A DNA stretch of 64,000 bases from Macquaria australasica (GCA_005408345.1 SEMN01000326.1:186001-250000), one strand, 5' to 3'; positions 31,510 to 45,700 are shown, counted from the first letter of the stretch. Notes: a model not told the origin generated them from the sequence alone. Numbers and translations: made by a program.

Positions 31510-33890
31510 GTAGTGAGGGGTGGTTAGAGAATGAGGTGCAGGTGGGGAGATGAGTGGGGAAGTTCAGGTGACTGCAGGGCTGATGAGAAGTGGGAACAGA
31601 TGTGTGGGGCAGTGATGAGAAAAGAAGGGAAAGTCCGAGGACATTTGGTGGGCAGCTGGAGGAAGGCAGGTCTGGGGAACTGAAGGGAAGAACATGGCCT
31701 GGGGGAAGTGAGCAGGGGCTGGAGACTGAAGGGAACTGAGGAGCACATCGTGACAGTAAGAAACTGTAAGATACTGTAATGTTGGTAACTAAAGTAGATA
31801 TGAGATGATAAATTAATGCTGTTCTGACATGTGTGTGTGGGCACGTACTTCATGCCACCCCTACATAATATAGTGCCCCACTTTTTGCTCTCTTTGTATT
31901 TAGTCTACTTTTAAATTGTATCCTACAGGAAACTGGCCAGGAAAGGAAGTGTTAACACTCCTGTGTGCTGTTACTGTTGTTTGTTTTCATGCTAAAATGC
32001 TATCAGTAGCTTGAAAAGTGTTTGCACCCATGCACGTACACAGCCACACACACACTCACATTCTGTGTTATGGGTGCTTCCAGGAATTCCAACACTTGTC
32101 AGCGACTGACAGCAGTTCAGCAGAGACTGTAACCAGTGATTTATAATTTGTAACATAATTCTCCTGCAGAATTCTTCTTCTCTGTGGCTAAACGCAGCAT
32201 GTCTGCTAAAGTATGTTTTGTTTGTTTTGGCCTGTTATGTCCATTTAGCTTGGTCTGAATTTTACTTGTTTTTTGATGTGTCCAATACTTTGATTTATGA
32301 CCAAATAACTGGTCCTAAATGGCGAACCATCTTAGTTTAGGGTGTAAATATTACCTGCTAACATTGTCATTGTGAGCATGGTAGCATGCTAACATTAGCA
32401 CATAGCTCAACGCACCACTCTCAGATCATATCTCGCTGATAAGCATTTATTGAATAAATAAGAAGGCAAGCTTAGTTTGTTTGTTTTTTGACCCCCCTGA
32501 CCCAGCACCTCACAGTATGACCAGGCACCACTGCAAACTGAGCTTGTAGCAAAGTGCAAAGGTCCATAAAGTCTGTTACTATTGCTTTCTCTGTAACACT
32601 TAATAAATACAGCCTGTGATTTACAGTCTAATTGCGTTGTATGGATACCAATAAAATACTTACTGGTTCCTACTGATAATTAAATGTAGGTGCAGTGGAA
32701 GAAAATAAGACAATGGGGAACAAGGGAGTAATGGACATTTTTAGAGGAAAGGACAAAATAAATGATACTCTAAGTACTCTAAATACTATAAGTCTTTTTG
32801 TAAACACTGGGTACCTACTGGGTACCTTAGGGGTATAGTACTGGGACAAACAACCCTGAAGTTTGGGGAAAATGGAGTTAACAATCTTGTTCTTATTGTG
32901 TAATTAGAGAGTAAAAAGGGGAAACAGTCAACCCTTAATATTACAGGCCACATACGTTATTCTTACTGTGTAATGTAAAATACATGTAGATTCACTCATT
33001 AACAAATGTTATTGTATTGTATTCCTACTCGGCGTGTAGGAGTATTTTCTCACACCACGTAGGAGGGGCAGGCAAGCTACACCCACACTTCATGGATTTA
33101 TTATTTTACACTGTATGATGTGGAATAAGGACACGTTCAGAAATGGGTCTACTTTTGAAAATGTGCTCCCAGCAGGCATGTTCGTCCAGCACTGTAGCAG
33201 CGGGCAGGCTGGAGTGGAAAACAAACAAACCTTTCTCAAGTGCGCTGCTGTGGAAGGCTTCTATTGTCATCTGAGGAGGAAAAACTAGAACATAGGAAAG
33301 TCATGTAATAATATAACATGTAGATGTAGGTGGATCAAACATATTTAGTCTTTAATGTTTAATGAGGCACCTAGTAATTATTATTTTAATTACATTAAAT
33401 TGTGAAATGATGAGTTTTACAGGGTTCTCTCACAGACTGGACAAAAGTCCATTCAACAAAATTTACAAAAGTCTGATACAGCTGTAATACAAACTCAATA
33501 AACTAACAATACAGCTGAATGGAGAGTTAAAGGGTTAATTCACCCAAATAACAAAAAACATGTCTCGCATCTGATGGCCTTGCAGATAGTTTTGGTTTTA
33601 AGTGCTAAGATTTTGTGATATTCAGATTTCTGCCTCCACCCCAATACAATGGAGGGGACTAGAATTCCGTTTGCACTGCTGACAGCATTGATAGGCTAAA
33701 TAACATTTGAAAACTCAGCAGCAACATCTGGGACCATTTAACCTTTTGAACCTACTTTGTAGTTTACTCACAAACAACTTTGCAAAGAAAACTTCAATCT
33801 GAAATGAATCATTTACCGTATTCTGTTTCTTGTTTGGGTCTCAGTGAGTGAAATCATTTGATCATTTTCAGTTTCATTTCAGTTATTCCC
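31510..33890. other. Intergenic region without a recognised gene
   Basis: 32340-32410 carries gctaacatt-rich text related to the repeat at 37955-38410. 31520-31760 is purine-rich and open on the minus strand but has no protein-like composition. I saw no exons, RNA genes or complete transposon. Confidence 0.4.
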
Positions 33891-33896
33891 ACTCTA

Positions 33897-34275
33897 AAGG
33901 CCTTTACACACCAGGGACGTAACGAATAAACAGCACAAATATTTCACGTCAAAACTCTTCATACCAGGAGCGGTGCGAATTTGCGATAGATCAGCTCCTC
34001 ACTATCCCGCATCCAGTGGTGCTGCTCCACACGTTGTCCTTGAGATCATTGTCTTTCTAATTTTTGTGTCCTTCGTCATATAATACAGGGTGATGACAAA
34101 CGCAACAATCAATAGGTCCGGAGTTGTGATGTGACGTCCGTTCTGCACAACATGATTGGTTGATGCCTTTATTCGCCGTGCGAAAGCTCAGAAAAATCAA
34201 CCTTGTTCAAAAAAATATACTGACGTGTGATTTAATCGCATGAAAAAAAAAAAGGCCTCCGGTGTGTAAACCAGC
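33897..34275. mobile_element. Miniature DNA transposon, tttacacacc ends
   Basis: The left end ggcctttacacaccaggg is mirrored by the right end ggcctccggtgtgtaaacc. The core is non-coding. The target duplication and superfamily were not determined. Confidence 0.5.
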
Positions 34276-35105
34276 AATGCACACTCTAAAGACCACTTAT
34301 CCCTACCAGATGGTTAACACCCAGTTAAATGGAGGTAAAGGAAAAACAAATTACTTTTTTTTATATATTTCACCATGGTAATTCTGACTGCATAAAAGAT
34401 TCTGCAATCAGAACCATGAAGCCTCACCAGCTCTATGTTCTTTAAGTGTTCTGTGACTTGTGTTGAGGATGTGTTCATAAGGATTTCCTTAAAAAGACTT
34501 CCTTGCTTCAGACCAGATCAGCTCCCATGGGCCCGTGACCCTTCACCTCGCTGACAAGTTCCAGATGTTATTAAGCTGTAACACCATGTCTCCACAAGTC
34601 TTCACTGTATAAATCTGTGTTTTCTGCACTGACTGCAGGTTCAATAAACTACTATTTTACAGTCTGCTGAGCACTGCTCTGTGGAAAAAACTAATACCTT
34701 CTCCAGGCTGCTCAGATACCTTAACTGAAAGTTTGTGTGCTTGTTTAGTGTGTTTTGTGAATGCTGGATCCTGTTGGCCCCACAAACCAGCAATTGTTGT
34801 CTTTAATGAAATGCTTTGTTTTTGCTTTTTGTCTTTAGATATGCAGTTATATAACCTGATATTGCAAATGCGAATTAGTTTGGAACCTCTCAGTTCATTT
34901 TTGATTTCCAAGGGGCATTATAAACGGGCGCAGACCAAAATGCCTCTGGATGCAATTGGATAGACCTACAACCAATCAGGGCAACGAAACGTGTGACGTA
35001 GCGCTGAGTGAATCCTGTAGGAAGTACAGCAAACATCTTTCTTATCAACAAAAGCTTCAAGTGCAGTTGTTCTTTTAGAGAAAATATACCGTTGAGTTTG
35101 TTTAA

Positions 35106-35913
35106 AGCTGGGCTAGGCAGTTTTCTTTTGGCGTCATTGGGCAAAAATGCCATATTAACTGTGCAGCATATTGTAATTCAAGTGGTCTGAGAGCAGACCT
35201 CCATTTCAGCCCCCCCTCTTGCCTCTGTTTTCAGGCTTCAGTAAATCTATCCCGTGACGGTAGACTTTAGCCAATCACAGGTTATTTCAGAGAGATGGTG
35301 CGTTCGTATTGGCTAAGCTATAAGAGCAGATGTGTGTACACGTCCCTTCAGACAGTGAAAACCTGATTCAGTGGAGGAAAATCCTGCCGAAAATCCTGAA
35401 ACTTGTGATAAATTTCCAACACCTCCTTTGCCTACAGCGGTGTATAGTACAAAACAACACGTCCCGGCTCCACACGGAGCTTCAGGCTCATTACGTTCAA
35501 TGCCATGGCGCTCGTAACGACGAGTGGCAAAGAGGCTTGATGACAAACAGTGGGGAATAACTTTTGACGGGGGACAGTGGTGTGTGTGTGTGTGGTGTAC
35601 TAGCCTCTCTTCCTGCTGCTGGACGGCGTTGCAGCTGCCTCTGAAGCCTGGGGCGCTCTGCTCTGCGGCAGCGAAGCGCTGGAGGGGAGTCTTTGAGAAA
35701 ACAAGTCAGGGCGGGAGGGACCGCGGTCTCGGTGAGGCTCACGCCGTGGAGAGCGAGCCCTACAAGGGATACAGTTTCACTGGGGAACCGGCTCCTTCTG
35801 CTGCCGGTCGAAGTTGTGGGTTTAGTGGGAGGGGCTTAGCGGAGTGATACGAGGCAACAGAGAGAGAGGTGGAAGGTTTTGCCCAGGTGGCACAGATTCT
35901 GCCTACCCCAGCT
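35106..35913. mobile_element. TTAA-type non-autonomous element
   Basis: The inverted ends agctgggctaggcag and ctgcctaccccagct are flanked by TTAA at 35102-35105 and 35914-35917. The 808-bp interior is unusually GC-rich in its second half (about 35580-35860) and contains open frames without recognisable domains. TTAA targets are used by piggyBac and Kolobok elements, and which applies here is not clear. Confidence 0.75.
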
Positions 35914-36179
35914 TTAACACTGACGCAATAGATTCAGAACGTTCCACATAAGTGGCAGCCATCTTGGTTGTTTACGAAAATGCCTCAATGGCGCTCCTCT
36001 GTACAGTCAACGTATCAAACCTGCCCCATATTAGATTAGCAGCTAGGAGTAGTGACACTTTTACGCTACTAGTTTAACTACATTTCCCAGTAGCTTTTGT
36101 GCAGTGTATTGTGTGAGACACCAAAATACTGCTTTAAATCTGCTCTAATAAATACTTTTATAATAACAATGGATCAAAT

Positions 36180-36500
36180 ATGTGTAGCGTGAAAGGCATC
36201 ACTTATAGTGATGAATCCACAGAGATTTATCATCAACTCTCTGCAGTTCCCCTCAGCTCTGCGGTGCCTTTTAACCTATTTTAGCTCATTGTTTTGGTGT
36301 TATGGTCACAAACTGTGCTCTCATCAACTTGGTTTGCAGCAGCAGCAGGCAGCTGTTTCCAGTGAAAAAGCTCTGATAAACCCACTGTACCCAGCACCAG
36401 ACAGCAGACAGACACAGTTAGAGACTAGCTGGTGAACATAGTGGAGCATTTAGCAGCTAAAGAGACAGATATTGCCCTCGGGAGTTGGAGGAGACCAAAA
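36180..36500 (-). repeat. Interspersed repeat, reversed copy
   Basis: Read on the minus strand, this matches the plus-oriented copies at 42065-42500 and 56285-56790. Shared phrases include aaatgctccactatgttcac, caccagctagtc and aaaacagctgcctgctgctg. A further scrap lies at 50008-50070. No coding capacity is apparent. Confidence 0.75.
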
Positions 36501-37954
36501 TCTTAAATTATATATTTAAATAACTAACATCCCCATTAATCATCTCATGACAACTCATGCAGCAGTAAAATGCTGCTTACACAGGTATGCATCAGTATCA
36601 ACAATCTAATATTATAATAATAAATCAGTTACAGGGGACATTTTACTGCACAAGCACTACTTTTGCTTTTGATACTTAACCTACATTTGGCTGATAATAC
36701 TTCTGTACTTTTAAGTAAGGGCTTTAAATGCAGGACTTTTATTTGTAATGGAGTATTTCACATTGCAGTACTGGTACTTCTACTTAAGTAAAAGATCTAA
36801 GTCTCCTTCCACTGCTGGTCTATGGGGATGACATTGTAAGGGCCTTCATGGGAGCTCTGCTCTCCTTTGTTTTTCACATCCTGTCACTGCCTTCCTCAAA
36901 CAAGTGCAAGTCCCAGAGGAAAGTGAAAGCTTTAACAAACATTTCACTCAACACACACACACACACACACAAACAATCACTAAAACCTTACATGCACTTA
37001 TCACGTCCTTTGATTGTTCCCATGAAGTATGTAGAGTGTGTGTATGTGTGTGTATTCTCAGCATCTTGAACTTCTACTTTGTCTGTGTAATAATACTTTA
37101 AGTAGCCTTAAATGTCCTCAGAGCAATACTGAATAATACTTATATTTAAAAATCAAATGTATTAAATTATACAAAATGTTGTGACAATTTTGCTAAAACG
37201 TGTGTGTGTTTGCAAAGACCAAATGCAGCAGACCTCCAGACCCCTTCTTCAACATACCGTATAATCACTTCTTTTATTTTGAGAGGAAACAACAACAATA
37301 ACATTCCTCAGAAAGTTGCACTGTAGAAAAAATATACAAAGTAAATCAGACATCAGATATTCAGCAGTCCCAGCCTTGAGCCACATCAGAGAGTGGTCCT
37401 GCTTTGGACTGAATGCTTTTGTCAGTGCACACATTTACACACATACAGTGTCAGTTTACAATGTTTACATCACAGTTTATATCACAGTGGTTCATCAGTA
37501 AGAAACAACAGAGAGAAACAAAGAAAAAAGTTATAGCAAACATTACTGAAATGATGACAGATGACAGCTTCTTTGCTTGCAAAATCTTAAACCATAGATC
37601 ACATTTCTGAGGATGTGATCATGTGGTTTTGAAAAAAAATGAGCGATGAATCCCAGGCAACAATTATTACTGATAAAATATCAGCTTACAGTGAATAGTC
37701 TTGTAAGTAAAGTAATACATTTCCCACTCGTAAAATTGAACTAGTGTTGGCATAAGCCTCATCTCTGTTAATGTAATTATAACTACAACTTTGTTTTTAT
37801 TTTAATGACAAATTCACGTTTTCGGTTTTACAGGCACAATTAGTGAATTAAATGAGAAAAGAAGAAAACCACCAGAAAAGGCACAACAAGACTAAGAGTG
37901 TACAGCCAGGCTAGCAGCTCTGTCAGGCTGTACTCAGACACAGCGGTGCTTTGA

Positions 37955-38410
37955 GTTAAATGCTAACATGCTCTCAATGACAATGCTAACATGCGCATGC
38001 AAAGTGGGTATAATGTTTACCATGTTCACCACATTGTGTCTTAGTGCTTAATGTAGTTTTTAGAGCTTGACTTTATACTGACATCTATTTTATCTTGTAC
38101 AGCGTCTTTGAGCACTTGTAAAAGCGCTTGATAAATAAAATGTATTATTATTATTATTACTTTACCGTGTTAACATGCTAACATTTGCTAATTAGCACCA
38201 AACACAAAGTAGAGCTAAGGCTGATGGGAATGTCATTTGTTCTGCAGGTATTTGGACATAAACCAAAGTATTGGACAGATCGAAAATTTGACCTGATGAT
38301 GGCGCTAGATGAAAAGTCAGAGGATCACCAAATTTATGAGGGTACATCCTCTGGGAACCCTGAATGTCTGTACAAAATTTTGCATTAATCCATCCAGTAA
38401 TTGTTCAGAT
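37955..38410 (+). repeat. Fish interspersed repeat, undivided copy
   Basis: It begins with a gctaacatg-rich section and continues through caaagtagagctaaggctga, ctgcaggtatttggac and ttgacctgatgatggcgc, ending near catccagtaattgttcag. The copy in psme3 intron 4 (14320-14384 and 15626-15815) is the same unit interrupted by L2. An (att)n run at about 38143-38160 is embedded. Confidence 0.65.
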
Positions 38411-38640
38411 AGCATCAAATGTGGATTAATCCACCGCTGAAATTAGTCCCCAATATCCATCTTTGGGGACTTTTGGGGAGCTTTTTTAAAAATGAAACTA
38501 TATATTTGTGAGCCTTTTTTAAAGATTTATGTTTTGAATAGGAACCGACGGGCTTGGGGCTGAGGGTATGGAGAACGTATTGAGAGATGGACTTCACTGA
38601 ATGAAGAGGATTTTCTAAATTGAAAAGCGCTACCGAACTA

Positions 38641-39025
38641 CACTGATCAAAAATATAAATGCAACACTTTTGTTTTCGCTCCCATTTTTCAGGAGATAAA
38701 ATAAAATACTTTATCTGTGCACACAAAAGGCTTATTCCTCTCAAAATGTATTCACAAATTAGTTTAAATCTGTGTAAGTGAGCACTTCTTCTTTACCAAC
38801 ATAATCCATCCACCTGTTCAGGTGTGTATCATATCAAGATTAAACAATATGACTATTACTATTATTAGTGTGCCTTGGACTGGTCACAATAAGGCCACAG
38901 TTTTTGTGAAAACACTTTGAAAGAAATAAGCCTTTTGTGTGAATAGAAAGTTTTAGATCTTTTATTTCAACTCATGAAAAATGTGAGTGAAAACAAAAGT
39001 GTTGGGTTTATATTTTTGTTCAGTG
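38641..39025. mobile_element. Tc1/mariner-type miniature element
   Basis: The left end cactgatcaaaaatataaa is mirrored by the right end ttatatttttgttcagtg. The inverted similarity runs inward through caacacttttgttttc. TA dinucleotides flank both ends (38639-38640 and 39026-39027). The 385-bp element encodes no transposase. Confidence 0.85.
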
Positions 39026-39762
39026 TAATTACAGGTAGCAAATTTGAGTCATTTGTAGCCATTTGACAGAACTAAATAGCAAATTTTTAAATTGTAATTT
39101 TGACATGTTCAGGTATTTTGTTTTGAATTTTATTTGCATATTAAAATAATATAATTAAAATCATACCTTTTTAGATTGAGTCCCTACCTTCTAGGCAGCC
39201 ATATGTGTCCCCCAAGGCTGGTTTACCAACCGGGCAACTACCCCTGGGGCCCAGAAGGACCCAGGTTCACTGCGTGGCAACCTGGCTGTTGTTCACTAAC
39301 AAATAGTTCCAGCATATAACTCCCCCTAAAACCACAAATTGATGTTTTTACATTTGTTTGTGTACAGATACAGCGTGTTAAATAGTAAGTTTTAGAGGTG
39401 TTGGTAGGTGTATTTTTTTAACTTTGGATAGAGCCAGCCTAGCTGTTTTCCCTGGCTTTCAGTCTTTATGCTAAGCTAAGCTAACCACGTCCTGACTCTA
39501 GCTCTGTACTTAATGCACAGATATGAGAGTGGTAGCAATCTTCTCATCGCACTCACAAAGGGAATTAGCATATTTTCCAAAATGTTGAAAAATTCCTTCA
39601 CTCAGTTCCTTGCCTGGTGCAGCTTTAAAACACATGTAGCACAAATACTTTGCTATCCCTAACTGTCTATAAACATGTTAACATTGACACAAGCATCTTG
39701 ATTGGTAAATAAGCCCAAGCACACCTGAGTTCATCAGACAGTACCTGGCAGTGCACAATAAA

Positions 39763-42700
39763 TCAGACCCAATCCTCAAACTTCATGACTCCATCGAAGC
39801 CATGGTAGGTGAAGGGTTCAAGGACGGGGCTGCAGGTTTCTTGAGCAAGGCAGGCCATCCTGTTGTTGTCACAGCTGTCCTCATTGCCCTTGCCAATGTA
39901 CACCGCATCAGCAGAGTGAATGGACGGGTCCTCATCAAAGTAGTTGTGGGGCCGCAGTAGGACCCCGCCCCCGTTGCCCACGGTTACCGTGTTGGGGATG
40001 TCCTCGGAGTGAGGGATGTGGAGGAAACCGGTGGTCACCCAGGCAACCAGGTCCTGCAGGCACATTTTCATACACATCATGCAAATTCCTTCAGCTAAGT
40101 TATCTAATTTCAAGTTTATATATTTGGTTGTATTAACTTATCATTATTTTACGTGCCTCGTCTTCGATGCTTTCGTTGTCTTCAATGTACTTGCTGAAGT
40201 CGACAGCTGGAGTCCAGATGTTGTTTTGACTGTACAGGCTGCTGCTGGTCTGCTCCAAGTCCTTATGCTTGGTGATGGCAACCTTATACCTGGAGACAGA
40301 CAGAAGAGGAGCAGAGAGAGACAGCTTTAGAACCATGCCTAAAGATCTTAGGTCCTTTGTCCGTATATTGTTTTTTTCTGAGTGACGGTGCCTTTTTTCA
40401 GAGCGCTTCGCCTTTTTTGTGCAGCCGCTCCGAGCGCTTCTAGTTGAAAATCTCTGAACTTTTCAGAAAGGCGCTGGTGTCGTCTTTTCAGACAACCAAT
40501 CATATATTAGATGAGGCTCGTCACCCTGGTAACCAAGAAAATAGAGGAGAAATTTGCCGTGTCTGTCTGTCCTGAGCTTTATGATTTGTCAGACAGCGAT
40601 AGAAAAGCTGGACACTGAATGTTGCTTGTGAGTGTTGTGCTTTTATCACCCTGCGCGTTGTCAGTTTGTTGTTAGCTGTGTAGTCCCCCTCTTAACGTAG
40701 CGTTAAGATATTGTCGCGCAAGCGATTCATCCCAGCGCTCCCCAGCACCCTGCCAGAAAAAAACGCTATGTGGACACTGGCCCTCAGGCTGCATTGTGGC
40801 TGATCACCAGACAAGATCGTTGCTATTGAACGCAAAACCCCAGATTACATCAAATGACAACATTTTCTTTACGTCTTGTGTCAACATTTCTAAAAATCTT
40901 GCTTTCTTGAATATCTATGCATGGCAACTACAGCATTAAGGTTGGCGAAAAATTGCAAGATTAGTGGTGTCACCAGGTCTTAGGGTGACATAAAGCAGTG
41001 TGTTGTCTGCATATGGGTTAAATTGAATGTCATGTTTTGTGTAATATTTGGCCCAGTGACAGCATATAAATAGAAACTGAAAGAGGTCCAAAACTAAATC
41101 ATTATGAAATTTAGGACATGCATTCTGCCGTCAGGCAGCGTATGTATCTTCCTTTCTCTAATGTACTTTGACCGGAGAAAAATCACAGTTCACACAGAAA
41201 CAGTCTGACTCTGGGACTTCCCTGTCCACAGGGAGTCTTATCCTCTTTCCATGCTGCATAACACTGGCTGTGATTTTTACTAGAATTATTTATTAAAAAT
41301 GTATCTCAAAGTTTAAATTGAGCCTGATGGAGGACATATGCTTAGTCCTGAGAGTATCTGTAAAACACATCTTCTCTAACACAACTTTTAATCATCATGG
41401 GAAAAAAGTGTTTGCAATCATTCACTTTTAAGAATCTGAGTTTTTTTTTTTACTTTGCGGCTGTCCAATCTCACCTAGCCCAGGACATGGACCTCTCCTC
41501 GGCCTGGCTCTCTGGAAGGTGGTCCCCGGTGAAGCTGAACACCTGCAGCCTGTAGGAGCGCTGGTGACCCCAGCGGTTGGTCTTGTTGCTGGCGATGTGG
41601 AGGTAGCGAGGAGTCTTGGTGTCGTAACGCAGAGCAGCCTCCTGTGGAGGTGTCACAGTAGGGATTGGTCCCACAGTCAAGATTCAAGAGTAACTTTGTT
41701 CGCTGCAACACTGATGGATTAAGAAATTGTAATTTTAATAAACGGTACAGTATATCATGGTAAGTGATAAATGGGCAGTGAGTTTTTTCCTGGTAGATTT
41801 GTTTGGTCGCTCATTCAGCAAGCTAAGATGCAGGACAAGACGTGTCCTTGTTTGTGAGTTACATAAGAAAGAGACAATAGCAGGAAATCTAGCAGGAAAG
41901 AGCCATTAGCAGGATGTCTTTTAAGAAACACATTAGGAGTCAAGCTAGCAGGAAAGCTAATGTGGGTTGTTGCTAAAAGCAGTATTAATTAATATTTTGG
42001 CTACTTGGGGGCAGAGGAACAACCTGAAAACACAACACTTACATACATATTATAACTGTATAAAGTTGTCATGGTGAGCGTGTTAGCAAACAGTTATACC
42101 TATTTACACCTTCAGCAGACATGGAGCAACATTAGCATTCATGCAGATTCATGTTTGTGTCCACCTGATGAATTTAAGTCCAATATTCACTCTTCTTTTT
42201 GCTCTGCTTTGGTCTCTGTCAACTCCTGAGAAAAATATCTAGCTCTTTAGCTCCTAAATGCTCCACTATGTTCACCAGCTAGTCACTAACTTTGTATTCT
42301 ATTTAGTACTGGGCAGTGTACAGTGGGTTTTAGAGCTTTTTCACTGAAAACAGCTGCCTGCTGCTGGAAATCAGGTTAATGAGATGAGTTTACTCACCTT
42401 AAAACCAAAACAATGAGCTGAAAGGGGCTAAAACGCTCTGTAGAGCTGAGGAGAACTGCAGAGCTGGTGATGATTCTGAGAAACTTTTTTCACTTTAATG
42501 AATTACTAATGTGTTAATTGGGGCATATGTTCATGTCAACACCTGTTACAAATGGGTTGCATTAATATACACTCAATAGTATATTTTACAGCATTACAGT
42601 GCTAAACAGTTTCAAGAAAAGATTGTCCCTCATGAATATCCAAATTTGCAACAAGTGCAGAAATTTGCAGGTTGCTAATGTGTACAACAGACGTATAAAT

Positions 42701-45700
42701 TATAATTTACAATCACAGCTTGTTACTTTACAATCCCTGGATAACAAAACCTGTAGTACCTCCCCTTCTGGTGAACCACCAAGGGACCCTATTTTGGAAA
42801 AAATATGTACGGTAGTTAATGACGAGAGACAAATCATTTTTTTGATCCCGTTTGAATTGGGCCATGAATTACACACATGATGCGGCTCGTCACCCTGGTG
42901 TTTTGTACCGAGATACATCCCAGTACGAAACACTCAGGCATCGTAGCTTCAGCGGCTCTGGGTCGCTTGTGGAGAGGGAACGTTATGACATCACTTACGC
43001 AACTTTTGGGTGTGTAGTCTTTCTAATTACGTATTTTCACAGTCTTATATTTCAACAGATTCACGACAAACTCTTGACTTGCAAAAATTATCTTTTAAAC
43101 TCACAAACATCATGTGTGTAATTCATGGCACAATTCAAACAGGATCAAAAAATTATTTGTCTCGTTAACTACCATACATATTTTTTCTGAAATAAGGTCC
43201 CATGGGGGACACCGAAAGGGGATGGTTTTCGCCTCTCTATTGTGTTTTTTAATGGTCAATTAATTATTATTTGGCTTAATGCAAAGATATTTTAGAATAA
43301 AACCCTTGATTTTAGAAGTAATGCATGTAAAAGGCAGAGATAAATTGGACCAAATTGGTAAATATCCAATAGTGCTGTCTACACACCGTCTTTATAAATA
43401 TAACACTGAGACATTCTGGTGCTTTTGCAGAGAACACATAATGATGTCTCCACACCATCAAAAGCCAGAATGTAGTTCATGAACTTTGTTGTACACTGTT
43501 ACTCATTACTATACTTCCCTCTAAATGTTGTTAAATATAACCTAAATGTAAGTGAATATTTAAAGGAGGTGATAGGAAGATGAAGGCAGACCTGTTCTGT
43601 TTTGAGTTGCTTCTCCACCAGCTGAGGGATCATAGCGTAGCGATCAGACATCCATGGCAGCGAAACGTTTACATATTCCATGTCTTTGGTCTGGAAAACA
43701 TTCTTCACTCCTGCAAAGGAAATGATGAAAACATGTTTGTAATAACACTTTTGTTCTGTTGTAGTTTCCAAGCCAAAACAGAGCTGCATCCTGTAGATCA
43801 GTGGTTCTCAACCTTTTTTGGGCCAGCGCCACCCTAATTATCCAGGTCCCAAACCACCCCCATCAAATAAAATGTAGGCGAATTGTCCTCCCTGAATATT
43901 AATGTTTTTTTTTCTGTGTTGTATCATTAAAAAAGCATGTCAGTGAATGCCAAATTACAGGCTTGATTTTAACTGGACAGTTGGAATATCATTATCATTA
44001 GTTTTCCAGGGAGCAAAAAGGGAGGGAGCATGAGTTTTAAACAAATGCAACAGTTAGAAATTTGACATTCAAACTTTAATTAGGTTAGATAACAGCCAAT
44101 CAGAAATACCAAACAAGAGCATTCTTATTAATTGTTCCAACGGAAAACAAGAGCAGCCTACGAGGAAAAAGTCTGAGGGTACTGGGAAAAAAACAAGGAT
44201 TTATCTTAACTTTCAAAGGAAATCAGCACTGCAGGTTGCAGAGAAGCAATTGCGGTATTTGGACTGCATGTGGAGGACCTGGCTGAATCCCTGCTCAACT
44301 ATATGTTGTTGGGAAAGCAAGAAGCAGCCTAGTCTTCTCCCAGAGAGCCGGGTAACGCTGGGCATATTTGACCCACATGCTGCCCCAGCCAGAGGTGCGG
44401 AAAGTAGCCTAGGCCTCATTTGGTCAGGTCCGCTTGAAAGGGCAGCACCACCCATCCATGTCGGCCTTAACCATCCTCAGGTGGTTGGTGTAAATGAGGA
44501 GGCGGTCATCAGTAAGAGCCTCCGACACCTGCAATGAGTGTAACCACCAAATTGTTGTCGGTGCAGATTTTTTGACTATTCGATTTTTAACTGGTTATTT
44601 TATTGCTAATTAGTCTACTACTAAATGTGTCTTTATATTTATAGTGCACATATGTCAGTTATTATCCAACATGTGACTTTTTGGCATTAAATAGGGCAGA
44701 ATTAATTCAGCAGATTTTTGAATGGAGTTTGGTCTGACATTATTTCGTGCTATTCCAGGCAAATTAAACCTGGTAAATGTCCCATGTTTTGGGATTTCAC
44801 ATTTCCTTTTATTCATAGACTTATTAAAGATGTTTAATTAAGACTTAAAGTTCACGACTAGACAAAACTGTTTTAGCTGCAGAGAGAAGTTGCAGCGGTA
44901 AACTCAGGTTTTACTGTCAGGTTTTAATATGGTTTAAAAAACTGTTTGTTTATGATGACTGTATAGTTTGTAGTAAATATGCTTTGGCAACGTTGTCTTG
45001 TATGCAGTCATGCCAATAAAGTCACGTGAATTGAATCGTGTAATAGTGTGTGACTTAATACAGTCTGTCGTACAGACCAGGAGGCAGAGTTGCAGTCCTA
45101 CACGCTTCTCTGTGCTTCCATTAGAGCAGTTACCCACCCTAAACTCCACAGAGAGGTTGTCTGCCCCCCGACCACTTAAATTATTTAAATCAAAACTAAA
45201 CAGAAGAGGAGTTACACATAAAAACCTAATAAAAAGTAAAACCTCCACTGCAACAGTACAACAAAATAGGAGAATTAAATGTGGACTCTTAAACATCAGA
45301 TCTCTCTCATCTAAAGCTGTTCTAGTAAACGATCTAATATCACAATATTGATTTATTTTGTCTCACTGAAACCTGGCTGTGTCACAATGAATATGTTAGC
45401 CTAAATGAATCCACTCCCCCCAGTCACATTAATACTCACATTCCTCGAGGCTCAGGCCGAGGAGGTGGAGTTGCAGCCATCTTCGACTCAAGCCTATTAA
45501 TCAAACCTAAACCTAAATTAAATTATAACTCGTTCGAAAGCCTTGTTCTTAGCCTTTCACCCAACCTGGAAAACAGTACAGCCAATTCTATTTGTTATAG
45601 TGTACCGAGCTCCTGGACGTATTCTGAATTTTTATCTGAATTCTCAGAGTTCTTATCAGGTTTAGTCCTTAAAACAGATAAAATAATTATTGTAGGTGAT

